A DNA stretch of 64,000 nucleotides from CAYVHB01 sp964450865 (lineage in GTDB: Bacteria > Bacillota > Clostridia > Saccharofermentanales > UBA5734). The DNA lies in assembly GCA_964450865.1 (NCBI GenBank), contig CAYVHB010000012.1, positions 24,696 to 88,695 on the forward strand, read 5' to 3'. This document shows, one piece after another, positions 33,792 through 43,446 of this stretch; positions within the stretch are counted from its first letter, which is position 1, and every line of letters starts with the position of its first letter. The translations under genes and the position numbers were made by a program. A model generated the notes under the pieces. That model was not told the DNA's origin and did not search any database. It saw only the letters and a program-made list of their open reading frames with translations.

Positions 33792-35327
33792 ATGGCTGCC
33801 ATTGAGAATCACCCCGCTGCCAGTCCGCTGCCCCCGGGGCCGGACCGGACTATGGCCGCTTTCGCGCCGATCATGCCAGCTGACCGTGCGGCCATGCTGC
33901 GCCGCGTGGGCATCAATGATCCGGACAGCCTGTTCGCTGTTATTCCTGCCCAGCTGCGCCTGCATCTGGAAGATTTGCCAGACGAGCCACTGCTGGCTGC
34001 TGGCTGGTCAGAAATGACCATCCGCCAACATGTGGAGGCACTGGCTGCTGCCAACATTTCGGCGGCATCTCATGCCTGCTTCCTGGGGGCTGGCGCTTAT
34101 GATCACTATCAGCCGGCCATTTTGCATCATCTCCTGTCGCGCCAGGAGTTCCTGACCGCCTATACGCCATATCAGCCGGAAATCAGCCAGGGTACTTTAC
34201 AGGCAACTTTTGAGTTCCAGACCTATATCTGCCGCCTGACTGAGCTCGATGTCAGCAATGCCTCCATGTATGACGGCGCCAGCGCGGCAGCGGAAGCCCT
34301 GCTGATGGCCTGCCGGGTCACCGCCCGCAACCGTGTCTGGATCAGCGGGGCACTTCATCCGCATACGCGCCAGACAATCCACACCTACCTGAAGGCGGCC
34401 GGTATCACCATCGATGAGTCCATGTACGATAACGACGGGACTACGTCCCGGCAACTGCCGTCCGATACCAGTCTCTATGCCGGGCTGCTGGTGCAAAACC
34501 CCAACTTTTTTGGCGTGATCGAAGACCTGGCGGCGGTTGCCGCCAATGCCCACCGCGGTGGCGCCCTGGCTATTGCCAGCTGCGATCCGCTCAGCCTGGC
34601 TCTGTTGCGCTCACCCGGTTCTTGCGGTTGTGATATTGCTGTCGGGGAAGCCCAGCCGCTGGGCAATAGCCTGGCCTTCGGTGGGCCGTATGTTGGTTAC
34701 CTGGCAGCACGCCAGGCCCTGCTGCACAAGATGCCGGGACGCATTGTCGGGGAAACGGCCGACCGGGCCGGCCGGCGCTGCTTTGTCCTGACGATCCAGG
34801 CCCGTGAGCAGCATATCCGCCGCGAAAAGGCCACCTCCAACATCTGTACCAGCCAGGCACTTTGTGCCCTGGCCGCAACGATTTACCTGGCCGTACAAGG
34901 GCGGTCGGGCTTGACGGAGGTGGCCAGCCAGTCGGCCCGCAAGGCAATCTGGCTGCACGACCAGCTGCTGGCCACCGGCCTGTTCACGCCTGTTTTCAGC
35001 AGTCCGTTTTTCCGGGAATTTGCCGTGCGCCTGGCACCGCCGCCCGACGGCCGGCCAGCTGGCCGGCTGGCTGGCCTGAATCAGTGGCTGGCCAGCCAGG
35101 GGATCATCGGCGGACTGGATCTGGCAACGGTCAGTCCGGCCCTGGCTGATTGCTGGCTGCTGGCGGTTACGGAGAAGCGCAGCCGGCTGGAAATGGAGCA
35201 GCTGATTACCCGGTGCCGCGAATACCTGGGCGGCGCCGCCAGCGGGCCAAGCCCGGCCATAGCCGGCGAACATGGCGCAACAGCAGCCAGCCGGCAAGTT
35301 CTGGAAAAGGAGGAGGGGGGAACATGA
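33792..35327 (+). CDS. gcvPA: Glycine dehydrogenase (decarboxylating) subunit 1
   Basis: This is the alpha half of the split P protein, which decarboxylates glycine using PLP held by the beta half. The 511-residue protein has the family start after a short tail (FAPIMPADRAAMLRRVGI), FLGAGAYDHYQPAILHHLLSRQEFLTAYTPYQPEISQGTLQATFEFQT and the SNASMYDGASAAAEALLMA region. The C-terminus is extended by an Ala/Gly/Ser-rich tail of about 35 residues. Its stop overlaps the ATG of gcvPB (ATGA), fitting 1:1 subunit production. Confidence 0.95.
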   Translation: MAAIENHPAASPLPPGPDRTMAAFAPIMPADRAAMLRRVGINDPDSLFAVIPAQLRLHLEDLPDEPLLAAGWSEMTIRQHVEALAAANISAASHACFLGAGAYDHYQPAILHHLLSRQEFLTAYTPYQPEISQGTLQATFEFQTYICRLTELDVSNASMYDGASAAAEALLMACRVTARNRVWISGALHPHTRQTIHTYLKAAGITIDESMYDNDGTTSRQLPSDTSLYAGLLVQNPNFFGVIEDLAAVAANAHRGGALAIASCDPLSLALLRSPGSCGCDIAVGEAQPLGNSLAFGGPYVGYLAARQALLHKMPGRIVGETADRAGRRCFVLTIQAREQHIRREKATSNICTSQALCALAATIYLAVQGRSGLTEVASQSARKAIWLHDQLLATGLFTPVFSSPFFREFAVRLAPPPDGRPAGRLAGLNQWLASQGIIGGLDLATVSPALADCWLLAVTEKRSRLEMEQLITRCREYLGGAASGPSPAIAGEHGATAASRQVLEKEEGGT

Positions 35328-36943
35328 GCCTGACGCGATTCGGATCACCAGATCCGGAGATCTGTCTGATCTTTGCCAAAGGTGGGCCGGCGCGGCCGAA
35401 CCGGCTGATTGCGCCTTGCGATATCGGACAGCCTGGCGAACATCAGGCGGCAAATGATCATGCGCCCGATAAAGTGCCTGATAGATCGCCCGAAGAAGCG
35501 CCCGATGAATCGCCCCATCAAGCGCCCGATAAAGGGTACGACGAGGGACGCAAAAAGGAGCAGGATGCAGATCAGATTGATCTGGCAGCCAGGCTGGGAC
35601 CTGCCAATTTGCGGGCCAGTCCACCCGATCTGCCGGATCTGGCCGAGCCGGTTGTCGTCCGTCATTATACGGCTTTATCGCAGCGCAACTATGGCGTCGA
35701 CAGCGGCCCTTACCCTCTCGGTTCATGTACGATGAAGTACAATCCCAAGCTTCATGAAGACCTGGCCGCCTTGCCCGGTTTTGCTGCTGTTCACCCGGCC
35801 CAGGATCCGGATGGCGTTCAGGGTTGCCTGACCCTGATGGCCAATCTGGAACGCCAGCTCTGCCTGATTTGCGGCCTGGACCGCTTTACATGCCAGCCAT
35901 CGGCCGGAGCCCACGGTGAACTGACCGGTCTGTTGCTGATCCGGGCCTACCATGAAAATCGGGGCGACCAGCAGCGCAAGGTCATCCTGGTTCCCGATAC
36001 TGCTCACGGCACCAATCCGGCCTCGGCGGCGATGGCTGGCTTTACAGTCCGCCATATTGCCTCCGGCCCTGATGGTACGGTTGACCTGGCCAATCTGGCC
36101 GCGGCCCTCGACCCGACAGTGGCCGGCCTGATGCTGACCAATCCCAATACCCTGGGCCTGTTTGAAAAAAATATCCTGACCGTGGCAGAGATGGTCCATG
36201 CCGCCGGCGGCATGCTCTATTACGACGGCGCCAACATCAATGCCATCCTGATGCAGGCCCGGCCCGGTGACATGGGCTTTGATGTGGTCCATCTCAATTT
36301 GCACAAGAGCTTCGGCACACCGCATGGCGGCGGTGGTCCGGGCAGTGGGCCAATTGGAGTCAAAGCCCGGCTGGAGCCATTCCTGCCCGATCCACTGGTT
36401 TATCGTCGTGATGATGGCCGCTACGGCCTGACAGCTGGCCGGCCGCTCTCGATTGGCCGGGTGCGCAGTTTCCAGGGCAATTTCGCGATCCTGGTGCGGG
36501 CCTATGCCTATATCCTGGCCCATGGCGCGGGTGGCCTGCGGGATGTTGCCGCCGCCGCCGTTGCCAATGCCAATTATCTGCTGCGGCGGATCCGACCAGC
36601 CTATGACCAGCCTTATGACCAGCCTTGCCTGCATGAATTCGTCATTGCCGGGACCAGGCAGAAGGCAGCGGGCTGTACGACACTTGACATTGCCAAGCGC
36701 CTGATTGACTACGGGGTTCACCCCCCGACAGTCTATTTTCCATTGACTGTCAAGGAGGCAATGATGGTTGAACCGACGGAAACGGAAAGCCTGGCCGACC
36801 TCGAGCGGCTGGCCGAAGCCTTCCTGGCAGTCGCCCGCGAAGCAAGCGAGCAGCCGGCCTTGCTGCACGCCGCTCCGCAAACAACGGCCATATCGCGTCC
36901 CGACGAAATCCGCGCGGCTCGCAATCCGGTTCTCCACGCCTGA
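35324..36943 (+). CDS. gcvPB: Glycine dehydrogenase (decarboxylating) subunit 2, with repeat insertion
   Basis: This is the PLP-bearing half of the P protein. The 539-residue protein has VVRHYTALSQRNYGVDSGPYPLGSCTMKYNPK, the GAHGELTGLLLIRAYH region, DTAHGTNPASAAMAG and the PLP lysine K328 in LNLHKSFGTPHGGGGPG. It is about 50 residues longer than usual because of an acidic, proline-rich insertion at about 43-74 (repeats of APDK and APDE). ATG 35324 overlaps the gcvPA stop and has AGGAGGGGGG upstream. Earlier in-frame starts lie inside gcvPA. Confidence 0.94.
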   Translation: MSLTRFGSPDPEICLIFAKGGPARPNRLIAPCDIGQPGEHQAANDHAPDKVPDRSPEEAPDESPHQAPDKGYDEGRKKEQDADQIDLAARLGPANLRASPPDLPDLAEPVVVRHYTALSQRNYGVDSGPYPLGSCTMKYNPKLHEDLAALPGFAAVHPAQDPDGVQGCLTLMANLERQLCLICGLDRFTCQPSAGAHGELTGLLLIRAYHENRGDQQRKVILVPDTAHGTNPASAAMAGFTVRHIASGPDGTVDLANLAAALDPTVAGLMLTNPNTLGLFEKNILTVAEMVHAAGGMLYYDGANINAILMQARPGDMGFDVVHLNLHKSFGTPHGGGGPGSGPIGVKARLEPFLPDPLVYRRDDGRYGLTAGRPLSIGRVRSFQGNFAILVRAYAYILAHGAGGLRDVAAAAVANANYLLRRIRPAYDQPYDQPCLHEFVIAGTRQKAAGCTTLDIAKRLIDYGVHPPTVYFPLTVKEAMMVEPTETESLADLERLAEAFLAVAREASEQPALLHAAPQTTAISRPDEIRAARNPVLHA

Positions 36944-37009
36944 ATACGCATCATGAATCCAGTTACGCCCCGCGCCAGACCCGTGCCTGCTGTCCTTGTG
37001 TGCCGGTGT

Positions 37010-37312
37010 TCAGAACTCGAAATCGACGCAAGCCCGGCTGACGCGAACCTTGGCGACATAAGCCGAGACCGCCTTGTGAGCCGGATGATTCTGGTAGCTT
37101 TCCAGTGCTGCTGCATCGGCAAAGGTGGTAACCAGGGCCATGTCGCAGGTATCCCGGCCAACACCGATATCCTGCCCGATTTCCATGCTCAGCAGCTCGG
37201 GAATAACGGGCCGCAAGGCTAGCAGGCTGGCTTTGATGAAGTCGATGTTTTCCTGCTTGCTGCGTCCTTCGGCCTGCTCACAAAATGTCCAGAGTACGAT
37301 ATGTTTAATCAT
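37010..37312 (-). CDS. Dabb-family stress-responsive A/B barrel protein
   Basis: The 100-residue dimeric alpha/beta-barrel (Dabb) protein starts MIKHIVLWTF and has the family core ENIDFIKASLLALRPVIPELLSMEIGQDI and ALVTTFADAAALESYQNHPAHKAVSAYV. Dabb proteins are small cytosolic proteins of mostly unknown role; some are stress induced and others are polyketide or olivetolic-acid-type cyclases. AAGGAGG precedes the ATG. It is a single-gene unit convergent with gcvPB. Confidence 0.87.
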   Translation of the reverse strand: MIKHIVLWTFCEQAEGRSKQENIDFIKASLLALRPVIPELLSMEIGQDIGVGRDTCDMALVTTFADAAALESYQNHPAHKAVSAYVAKVRVSRACVDFEF

Positions 37313-37520
37313 GGTTGTGCGAACCTCCTTGACTGGCTGGCTTGTGCCGGGGCAGGAATTGCCGCAGCCCAGGCAACGTGTTATGATTGCATTGCCAGTT
37401 TACCAAAAAAGTCAGGTCCTTGCCCGCGTCGATCGTAAATTTACCAGATTCCGGTCGGGCTGTTCCAGTCTGAGAATCAGGCCCGGTTCCGGGGATCAAG
37501 ATCATGTTGTTGAGGCATCC

Positions 37521-38189
37521 GTGACATTGCAGTCTACGCCACCCTTTTGCCTGCCGCTGGAGCCTGTCACCTTTGACTGGACAGTCAGCGTAGCCTGGAC
37601 CGGTCGCGAACCCTTTCGCCGGGTTGTCCTGAGCTTGCGCCCGGGTGATGCCCTGGTTTTACGCCGTGAACCGGATAATGCCTTTGATTCACGGGCTATA
37701 CTGGTTACAACGTCAGCTGGGGCGGCTGCCGGATATCTGTATGCCGCCGAGGCTGGTTTGCTGTTCCTGTTATTCGACCGATATCCGCCTCTGGCCGACC
37801 GCAGCTGTGTTGCCGAGATTATTGCCCCCGCAACGTCCCGCCAGGCCCCGATTTTGCGCCTGCAAATGATCCTGGACCTGGCATCGGCCTGGCCGCTCTT
37901 CACCCTGATTGCCATGCTTGAGCTCAAGACTGAACGATTCCCGCGTCACTTCGACGTTCAGCGCAATCCCTGGCTGGATCCGCTGCTGGCGATGCACCGG
38001 CAATACCAGAGCCATCCCGATGCGTTTCACCTGCCCTGGCCGATCATCCTGGCCTGGATGCATCTGACCGGCCAGGCTACCCATCCGCCGGGCAAGCCTG
38101 CGGCCAGTCCGGACGATGGCTCATTCATCCAACTGCCGGACGCGTCGGCCGATCCGTCTGGCCAGCGATCCGGCCGGATTGCAACCTGA
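37521..38189 (+). CDS. HIRAN-domain protein
   Basis: The protein of about 222 residues has a HIRAN domain at about 25-105: VAWTGREPFRRVVLSLRPGDALVLRREPDNAFDSRAILV followed by GYLYAAEAGLLFLLFD. HIRAN modules occur on helicases and nucleases and bind DNA ends or damaged DNA; short stand-alone forms exist. The rest is helical with no known motif, then a Pro/Asp-rich tail. The start is uncertain: GTG 37521 has GAGG five bases before it, while earlier in-frame ATGs run antisense into the Dabb gene. The kinase gene starts 20 bases after its stop. Confidence 0.62.
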   Translation: MTLQSTPPFCLPLEPVTFDWTVSVAWTGREPFRRVVLSLRPGDALVLRREPDNAFDSRAILVTTSAGAAAGYLYAAEAGLLFLLFDRYPPLADRSCVAEIIAPATSRQAPILRLQMILDLASAWPLFTLIAMLELKTERFPRHFDVQRNPWLDPLLAMHRQYQSHPDAFHLPWPIILAWMHLTGQATHPPGKPAASPDDGSFIQLPDASADPSGQRSGRIAT

Positions 38190-38209
38190 TCAATGATCAA
38201 GAGGCCTAT

Positions 38210-40087
38210 ATGCGGCTGCGCAGCAAAATTATCTTCATTTTCGTGGTTGTTGTTCTGATACCGTTTATGTTGCTGTTTGTCTATTACGATACCAGTTCGC
38301 AGCAGACAGTACGCCGGCAGGTTGGCCTGATGGCCGGCCAGACCGTCGCCCAGACGGCTATTGCGCTCAATGACCGGATCAGCAACATGGAAAAGACCCT
38401 GTACACGGCCATCAACAACATGGCCGTACTGGACATGCTTCTGCCGGCCCGCTACCAGGCGCTCGGCCTGGGCAGCCGGGACAGCAATTCCCTGAAACGG
38501 CATTTTGAATCCATTATCTATACCAACGGTTATATAAAAAGCATTCGCATTGACTTGTACGAGCCAGACGCCAATGGCCAGCCGCAGACGCTTTATTATG
38601 GCGCCGGCTCGGCCGATTCTTTTTCGCCGCTGACAGCTGAGCGTTACGCCCGATATTTTCGCGAAAAAGCCTTCCGCGATGGCCTGGGACTGACGGAATA
38701 CCGGCAGACCGCGCTGTATCAGCACGCCCGCGAGCAAGATGGCGAGCTGATCTGGACATCCGGGATCATTCCCGATGACCCCAATCTCTATCTGGTCAAG
38801 CAGTTTTCTTATCTGACCTTCTCGGAAAAACTGGGCATCATCACGTTTGTCATCAATCCGCGCCTGCTGACTGAGCTTTGCAATGATACCCAGGATCTTC
38901 ATCATTATATTTTCAATCATGAAAGCGTCCTGCTGACCGGCCAGGATATCAGTGGGCAGACTGACCTGATGCAGGCCGGCCTGCAGATGACACCGGGCTC
39001 GTCACGGGAAATTGCCGAGCAGCTGATGACCAGCCAGCGGCTGATCAATGACTGGACTTATCTGCAGACGATATCCGTGCCCTCGCTGCTGAAGGATATC
39101 CTGACCGTCCGGCATAATGTGATTACCTTGACGCTGGCGATCCTGGTCTTGCTATTTATTATTTTGGGTGTCTTGCTGCGCCACTTGAGCCGCCAGCTTA
39201 ATTTCCTGCTGGGCAAATTCGAACGTGTGGAAACCGGTGAAATGACCATCACCGAACGGCTCAATTCCCGCGACGAACTGGGTGAGCTTGACACCCACTT
39301 TAATCGCATGGTCAGCCAGCTGCAGCAACTGATCCGCGATAACTACATTAACCAGCTTGGCAAGCGGGAGGCCCAGCTTGAAGCACTCAAGTACCAGATC
39401 AATCCGCACTTCCTGTATAACACGCTGGATGTCATCAGTTCGATGGCCCAGGTTCATGATTTGCCGCAGATCAGCGAGATCTGCCAGAATCTGAGCCAGC
39501 TCTTCCGCTACAATATGAGCCGCCAGGATAATGTGCTGCTCAGCGATGAACTGCGCAGCGTCCAGTCGTTTATTTATCTGCAGCAAATCCAGTTCGCCGA
39601 GCCCTTCCAGGTCTTCTATGATATCGAGCCCGGACTGGAATCCTGCCAGGTCCTGAAGTTCAGCCTGCAGCCGATCATCGAAAATGCCGTCAAGCACGGC
39701 TTTGCAGCCAAGGACCGGATTTTCTGCCTGGAAATCAATGCCCGGGCTGACGGTGACCGGCTGGTGCTGGAGATTGCCGATGATGGGGCCGGTATCCCGA
39801 CGGAAACCCTGGCTAGTATTCGCGCCAACCTGGAACGGACAGACTGGCTGCATACCTCAGCCCAGCCAGCCGGCGGTGGCCGGCGCCGCTCGATCGGGAT
39901 TTACAACGTCCAGGAACGATTGCACCTGACCTATGGTCCGGAATTCGGTCTGTCTATCAACAGCGAGAATGGAATGGGGACGACTGTCACGCTGCAGATG
40001 CCCCTCAAGCGGCGCGAGGATGAGGGCTGGCGCAATGGCCGGCCCGGCACGCCGGATCAGGATTCCCCGGACCGGCACACCGGCTGA
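38210..40087 (+). CDS. YesM-type sensor histidine kinase
   Basis: The 625-residue membrane kinase has one N-terminal helix (IIFIFVVVVLIPFMLLFVYY), an extracellular sensor region to about 300, a second helix (VITLTLAILVLLFIILGVLL), a HAMP linker, the His_kinase box QINPHFLYNTLDVISSMAQV with the phosphorylated H400, and an ATPase domain (PIIENAVKHGF, ADDGAGIPTE, GIGIYNVQERL-like end). YesM-type kinases usually sense sugars, and an ABC sugar-uptake set follows. AAGAGG precedes the ATG. It works with the response regulator 36 bp downstream. Confidence 0.92.
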   Translation: MRLRSKIIFIFVVVVLIPFMLLFVYYDTSSQQTVRRQVGLMAGQTVAQTAIALNDRISNMEKTLYTAINNMAVLDMLLPARYQALGLGSRDSNSLKRHFESIIYTNGYIKSIRIDLYEPDANGQPQTLYYGAGSADSFSPLTAERYARYFREKAFRDGLGLTEYRQTALYQHAREQDGELIWTSGIIPDDPNLYLVKQFSYLTFSEKLGIITFVINPRLLTELCNDTQDLHHYIFNHESVLLTGQDISGQTDLMQAGLQMTPGSSREIAEQLMTSQRLINDWTYLQTISVPSLLKDILTVRHNVITLTLAILVLLFIILGVLLRHLSRQLNFLLGKFERVETGEMTITERLNSRDELGELDTHFNRMVSQLQQLIRDNYINQLGKREAQLEALKYQINPHFLYNTLDVISSMAQVHDLPQISEICQNLSQLFRYNMSRQDNVLLSDELRSVQSFIYLQQIQFAEPFQVFYDIEPGLESCQVLKFSLQPIIENAVKHGFAAKDRIFCLEINARADGDRLVLEIADDGAGIPTETLASIRANLERTDWLHTSAQPAGGGRRRSIGIYNVQERLHLTYGPEFGLSINSENGMGTTVTLQMPLKRREDEGWRNGRPGTPDQDSPDRHTG

Positions 40088-40123
40088 TGCATTTTCCCGG
40101 CCCGAAGAACAAGGAGAGACAAC

Positions 40124-41701
40124 ATGAAGAATGTGCTGATCGTTGATGATATCCTGTGGATTCGCAAAGGTTTGCGGGCCATGCTGGAGAAAAAGTTCGA
40201 CTTTGAATACAGCGAGGCCGGCAACGGCGACGAGGCCATGCGCCTGATTCATTCAACGCCCGTGGACCTGGTCATTACCGATATCCGGATGCCGGTGCGC
40301 GATGGCATTTCGCTGCTGCGGGCGACCCGTGAAGCGGGCCGCCCGATTCCATTTATCATCATCAGCGGCTTTTCCGAGTTTGAATACGCCGAGCAGGCTC
40401 TCAATCTGGGTGCGACCGGTTATCTGCTCAAGCCCGTCCAGCCGGATCAGTTATACCGCCAGGTTGATATTGCTCTGGAGACCTTGCAGCGCCAGCGCCA
40501 GCTGACCAGCATCAGCCAGGAAAACGACCAGCTGCGCCAGCAGATGGCCGAGCGCCATGTCCTGGAAAACCTGCGCCAGCTGCTGCTGGAGCGCCGGACC
40601 GAGCTGGCTGCAGAATTGAAGGAGCAGCTGTTTTCATCCCGGACCTGTTTTTTTGCCATGCTCCTGATGAATATCAGCAGCGAGCAGCCCACCGGCAGCC
40701 TGTCGGTCTTCAGCGATAACGAGCTGGTGCGTTATTGTGTCGGCAATGTCGTTGAAGAAATCTGCCGCGACCTGCAGCCGGTTGTTATGCCGCACCCGGT
40801 GCTGCAGCAGCAGATTTTTGTCCTGCTCGGTCATCACAACCGGGCGTATTTAAGCATCGAGAAGGACCGGCTGGCCAGCCAGGTCATGAAAAATGTCAGC
40901 CAGTATCTGAAGCTGCGCCTGGCAATCGGCAGCAGCCTGGCCCTGCCGGCGATCGGTCCCGAACTGGCCCAGCAGGCCCTGCAAGCCCTGCAGATGCGAA
41001 TCGTCCAGGGTAATGAGGGACTCTATCGCTATGAAGCGATGCAGGGCCATGCCATTGACTTGCCGGTCGAGGAACTGCAGCTGCTGGACAAGCACCTGCA
41101 GCGTCGCGATCTCAACAACATCCAGGTATTGCTGCGCAGCATTTTTGCCCCGTCCCGCATCGGCCCGGCCGTGGCGACCTATACCCGCCATGCCTGCCGG
41201 ACGATTCTCGACAGCATGGTCCGCGAATTTGGCCCCCAGGTGTATGACCTGGTTGACCCTGACTTCCTCAAGGAATCCTTTCTGGACAATCTGGTCGAAT
41301 CCGAAGACATCGTCAACAGTGTCATGACCAATATCAACCGGGTCCTGGCTACCCAGGGCAGCGGCACGAACGGTGAAACCAACCTGATCGCCCGGATCCA
41401 GATTTATATCCAGGAGCATTATCGGGAGGACCTGAGCCTGAAATCGCTGGCCGACACGTTCAAGATCAGCTACAGTTACCTGTCGACCCTCTTTAAGCAG
41501 GAAACGGGCCAAAATGTAGTCGGTTACCTGACCAACTATCGCCTGGAGACAGCCGCCCGCCTGCTCAAGACGACCTCGGCTGATATCGCCAGCATTGCCG
41601 AGACGATCGGTTATGAAGACCTGAATTATTTTTACCGGTTATTCAAAAAACAGTTCGGCATGACTCCCCTGAGCTATCGCAAGCAGCACTTCAATTCCTG
41701 A
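40124..41701 (+). CDS. YesN-type response regulator (AraC output)
   Basis: The 525-residue regulator has an N-terminal receiver with acidic residues in VLIVDD, phospho-acceptor D53 in LVITDIRMP, the SGF/Y switch and lysine in LLKPVQ. A long middle region follows. At about 420-522 is an AraC-type DNA-binding domain with two helix-turn-helix motifs (LSLKSLADTFKISYSYLSTLFKQETGQ and ADIASIAETIGYEDLNYFYRLFKKQFGMTPLSYR). It would turn on the sugar-uptake genes that follow when phosphorylated by the upstream kinase. AAGGAGAG precedes the ATG. Confidence 0.93.
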   Translation: MKNVLIVDDILWIRKGLRAMLEKKFDFEYSEAGNGDEAMRLIHSTPVDLVITDIRMPVRDGISLLRATREAGRPIPFIIISGFSEFEYAEQALNLGATGYLLKPVQPDQLYRQVDIALETLQRQRQLTSISQENDQLRQQMAERHVLENLRQLLLERRTELAAELKEQLFSSRTCFFAMLLMNISSEQPTGSLSVFSDNELVRYCVGNVVEEICRDLQPVVMPHPVLQQQIFVLLGHHNRAYLSIEKDRLASQVMKNVSQYLKLRLAIGSSLALPAIGPELAQQALQALQMRIVQGNEGLYRYEAMQGHAIDLPVEELQLLDKHLQRRDLNNIQVLLRSIFAPSRIGPAVATYTRHACRTILDSMVREFGPQVYDLVDPDFLKESFLDNLVESEDIVNSVMTNINRVLATQGSGTNGETNLIARIQIYIQEHYREDLSLKSLADTFKISYSYLSTLFKQETGQNVVGYLTNYRLETAARLLKTTSADIASIAETIGYEDLNYFYRLFKKQFGMTPLSYRKQHFNS

Positions 41702-41914
41702 GCGGGACAGACCGGACTGCCTTTGAATTCCTGATTCCCCAAAGGGCCGGACATTGCCCCGGCCGGTGTTCATCCGACGCGGGTGAGCCATGCGGGGCGG
41801 AAAAATATCCAGTAAAGAGCAAAAAAATGTCCATAAAAGTATTCCGGGTTTCTTCATACAATAATCACAGGCCGGACACAAATGAAGCCGGCGGATCATT
41901 AATCAGGAGGATGT

Positions 41915-43243
41915 ATGATGAAAACCAGAATCATTGCCCTGCTCTTAGTCGTTGGCCTGGCGATTTCCCTGGCTGCCTGCGGCGGTTCCACGACCACCAC
42001 CGGCGCGACCACCACGAAAGCCGGCGAAACCACGGCGTCCCAGACCACCGCGAGTGGCGAAAAAGTCAAACTGACCTTTGGCATCTGGGATACTTACCAG
42101 AAACCCGGTATGGAAGCCCTCGCTGCTGCTTACACCAAGATCAATCCCAACGTTTCCATCGAAGTCCAGGTTACCAATTGGGACGAATACTGGACCAAGC
42201 TGGAAGCTGCTGCCTCTGGCGGCGACCTGCCGGACCTGTTCTGGATGCACACCAATGAATTCGTCAAGTACGCTTCCAATGGCATGCTCGTTGACGTCAC
42301 CAACCTGTTCCAGGGTGTTGCTGATGCCGGTTATGACAAGTTCCCGGCCGGCCTGGTTGCCAACGTTACCTATGACGGCAAGATCTACGGCGTTCCGAAG
42401 GACTGGGACACCATCGGCCTGGCCTACAATAAAGAACTCTTTGACAAAGCCGGCCTGAAGTATCCGGATGATACCTGGACCTGGGATACCCTGGTCGAAG
42501 CTGCCAAGACCATCAAGGAAAAGACTGGTATCTATGGCTTTGCCGCTCCTTATGATGATCAGCAGGGCTTCCTGAACACTGTTTACCAGGCTGGCGGCTT
42601 CACCGTTAAAAACGGCGTGGCCGGTTACGATCAGGCTGGCACCAAGCAGGGCCTGCAGTACTGGATCGACCTGCAGAAGAAATATAACTTCTCGCCGACC
42701 CAGGAATCCTTTGCCGATACCGATGCTGGTACACTCTTCCAGTCTGGCCAGGTCGCCATGCAATTCCTTGGCAGCTGGAATATCACCCCTTACATGGACA
42801 ACAAAGACATCGCTGGCAAATTTGACATCGCTATCCTGCCCAAGTGCCCGAACCCGGTCAGCGGCGAGGGCCGTGCATCCATCTACAATGGCCTGGCCTA
42901 TGCGACCTCAACCAAGGGCAAGAACACCGCTGCGACCCTCGAATTCATGAAATTCCTCGGCACCAAGGACGCCAACGTCATCCATGGCCAGTCCGGCGCT
43001 GCGATTCCGGCTTACATCGGCACTTCGGAAACCTGGCTCACCAAGTTCCCGCAGATCAACCTCAAGGCTTACACCGATATGATGGCTTATGGCATCCAGT
43101 TCCCGAACTCCAAGACCAAATCCAAGTGGAAAACCATTGAAAAAGACACCATCATGGAAATCTACAATGGCACGATGAGCCTCGATGATGCCAGTGCCAA
43201 GCTCCAGACCGACATCACTGCTGTCCTGGCCACCGAGAAATAA
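41915..43243 (+). CDS. ABC sugar transporter substrate-binding lipoprotein
   Basis: The family 1 solute-binding protein has 442 residues. The signal peptide ends in lipobox LAAC, a Thr-rich linker follows, and the binding fold has FGIWDTYQKPGMEALAAAY, WDEYWTKLEAAASGGDLPDLFWMH and YGVPKDWDTIGLAYNKELFDKAG. It captures a sugar or oligosaccharide outside the cell for the two permeases downstream. Tandem ATGs at 41915 and 41918 follow AGGAGG at 41905-41910; either may be used. Codon bias is strong, suggesting high expression. No ATPase gene is nearby, so a shared MsmX-like ATPase is likely. Confidence 0.92.
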   Translation: MMKTRIIALLLVVGLAISLAACGGSTTTTGATTTKAGETTASQTTASGEKVKLTFGIWDTYQKPGMEALAAAYTKINPNVSIEVQVTNWDEYWTKLEAAASGGDLPDLFWMHTNEFVKYASNGMLVDVTNLFQGVADAGYDKFPAGLVANVTYDGKIYGVPKDWDTIGLAYNKELFDKAGLKYPDDTWTWDTLVEAAKTIKEKTGIYGFAAPYDDQQGFLNTVYQAGGFTVKNGVAGYDQAGTKQGLQYWIDLQKKYNFSPTQESFADTDAGTLFQSGQVAMQFLGSWNITPYMDNKDIAGKFDIAILPKCPNPVSGEGRASIYNGLAYATSTKGKNTAATLEFMKFLGTKDANVIHGQSGAAIPAYIGTSETWLTKFPQINLKAYTDMMAYGIQFPNSKTKSKWKTIEKDTIMEIYNGTMSLDDASAKLQTDITAVLATEK

Positions 43244-43251
43244 GCCCGGAG

Positions 43252-43370
43252 CAAGCATCCTGATCCACAAGCATCAGCCAGCGTTTCGCAATACTGAACA
43301 AGCATCGGGAAGCTTCAGAAGCCTTTATGGCATCAACAAGCTTCGGCAAATATCGATAAGCTTCGGCAAA
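43252..43370 (+). repeat. Short repeats between binding-protein and permease genes
   Basis: CAAGCATC occurs at 43252, 43268 and 43299, and AAGCTTC at 43310, 43338 and 43358. The last two belong to exact 13-base copies AAGCTTCGGCAAA 20 bases apart. They lie in the spacer upstream of the attenuator hairpin. Confidence 0.75.
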
Positions 43371-43392
43371 CAATGACTGACCTGTTTCATGG

Positions 43393-43426
43393 GGCTGGGG
43401 GTTGCTCCGACAATCCCCAGCCTTTT
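43393..43426 (+). terminator. Intra-operon hairpin (attenuator) before the permease genes
   Basis: GGCTGGGGGTTG (43393-43404) pairs with CAATCCCCAGCC (43411-43422) around a six-base loop, followed by TTTT. Partial termination here would keep the binding protein in excess over the permeases, as is common for such operons. Confidence 0.88.
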
Positions 43427-43446
43427 CTAAGGAGGGTGATACTCGA

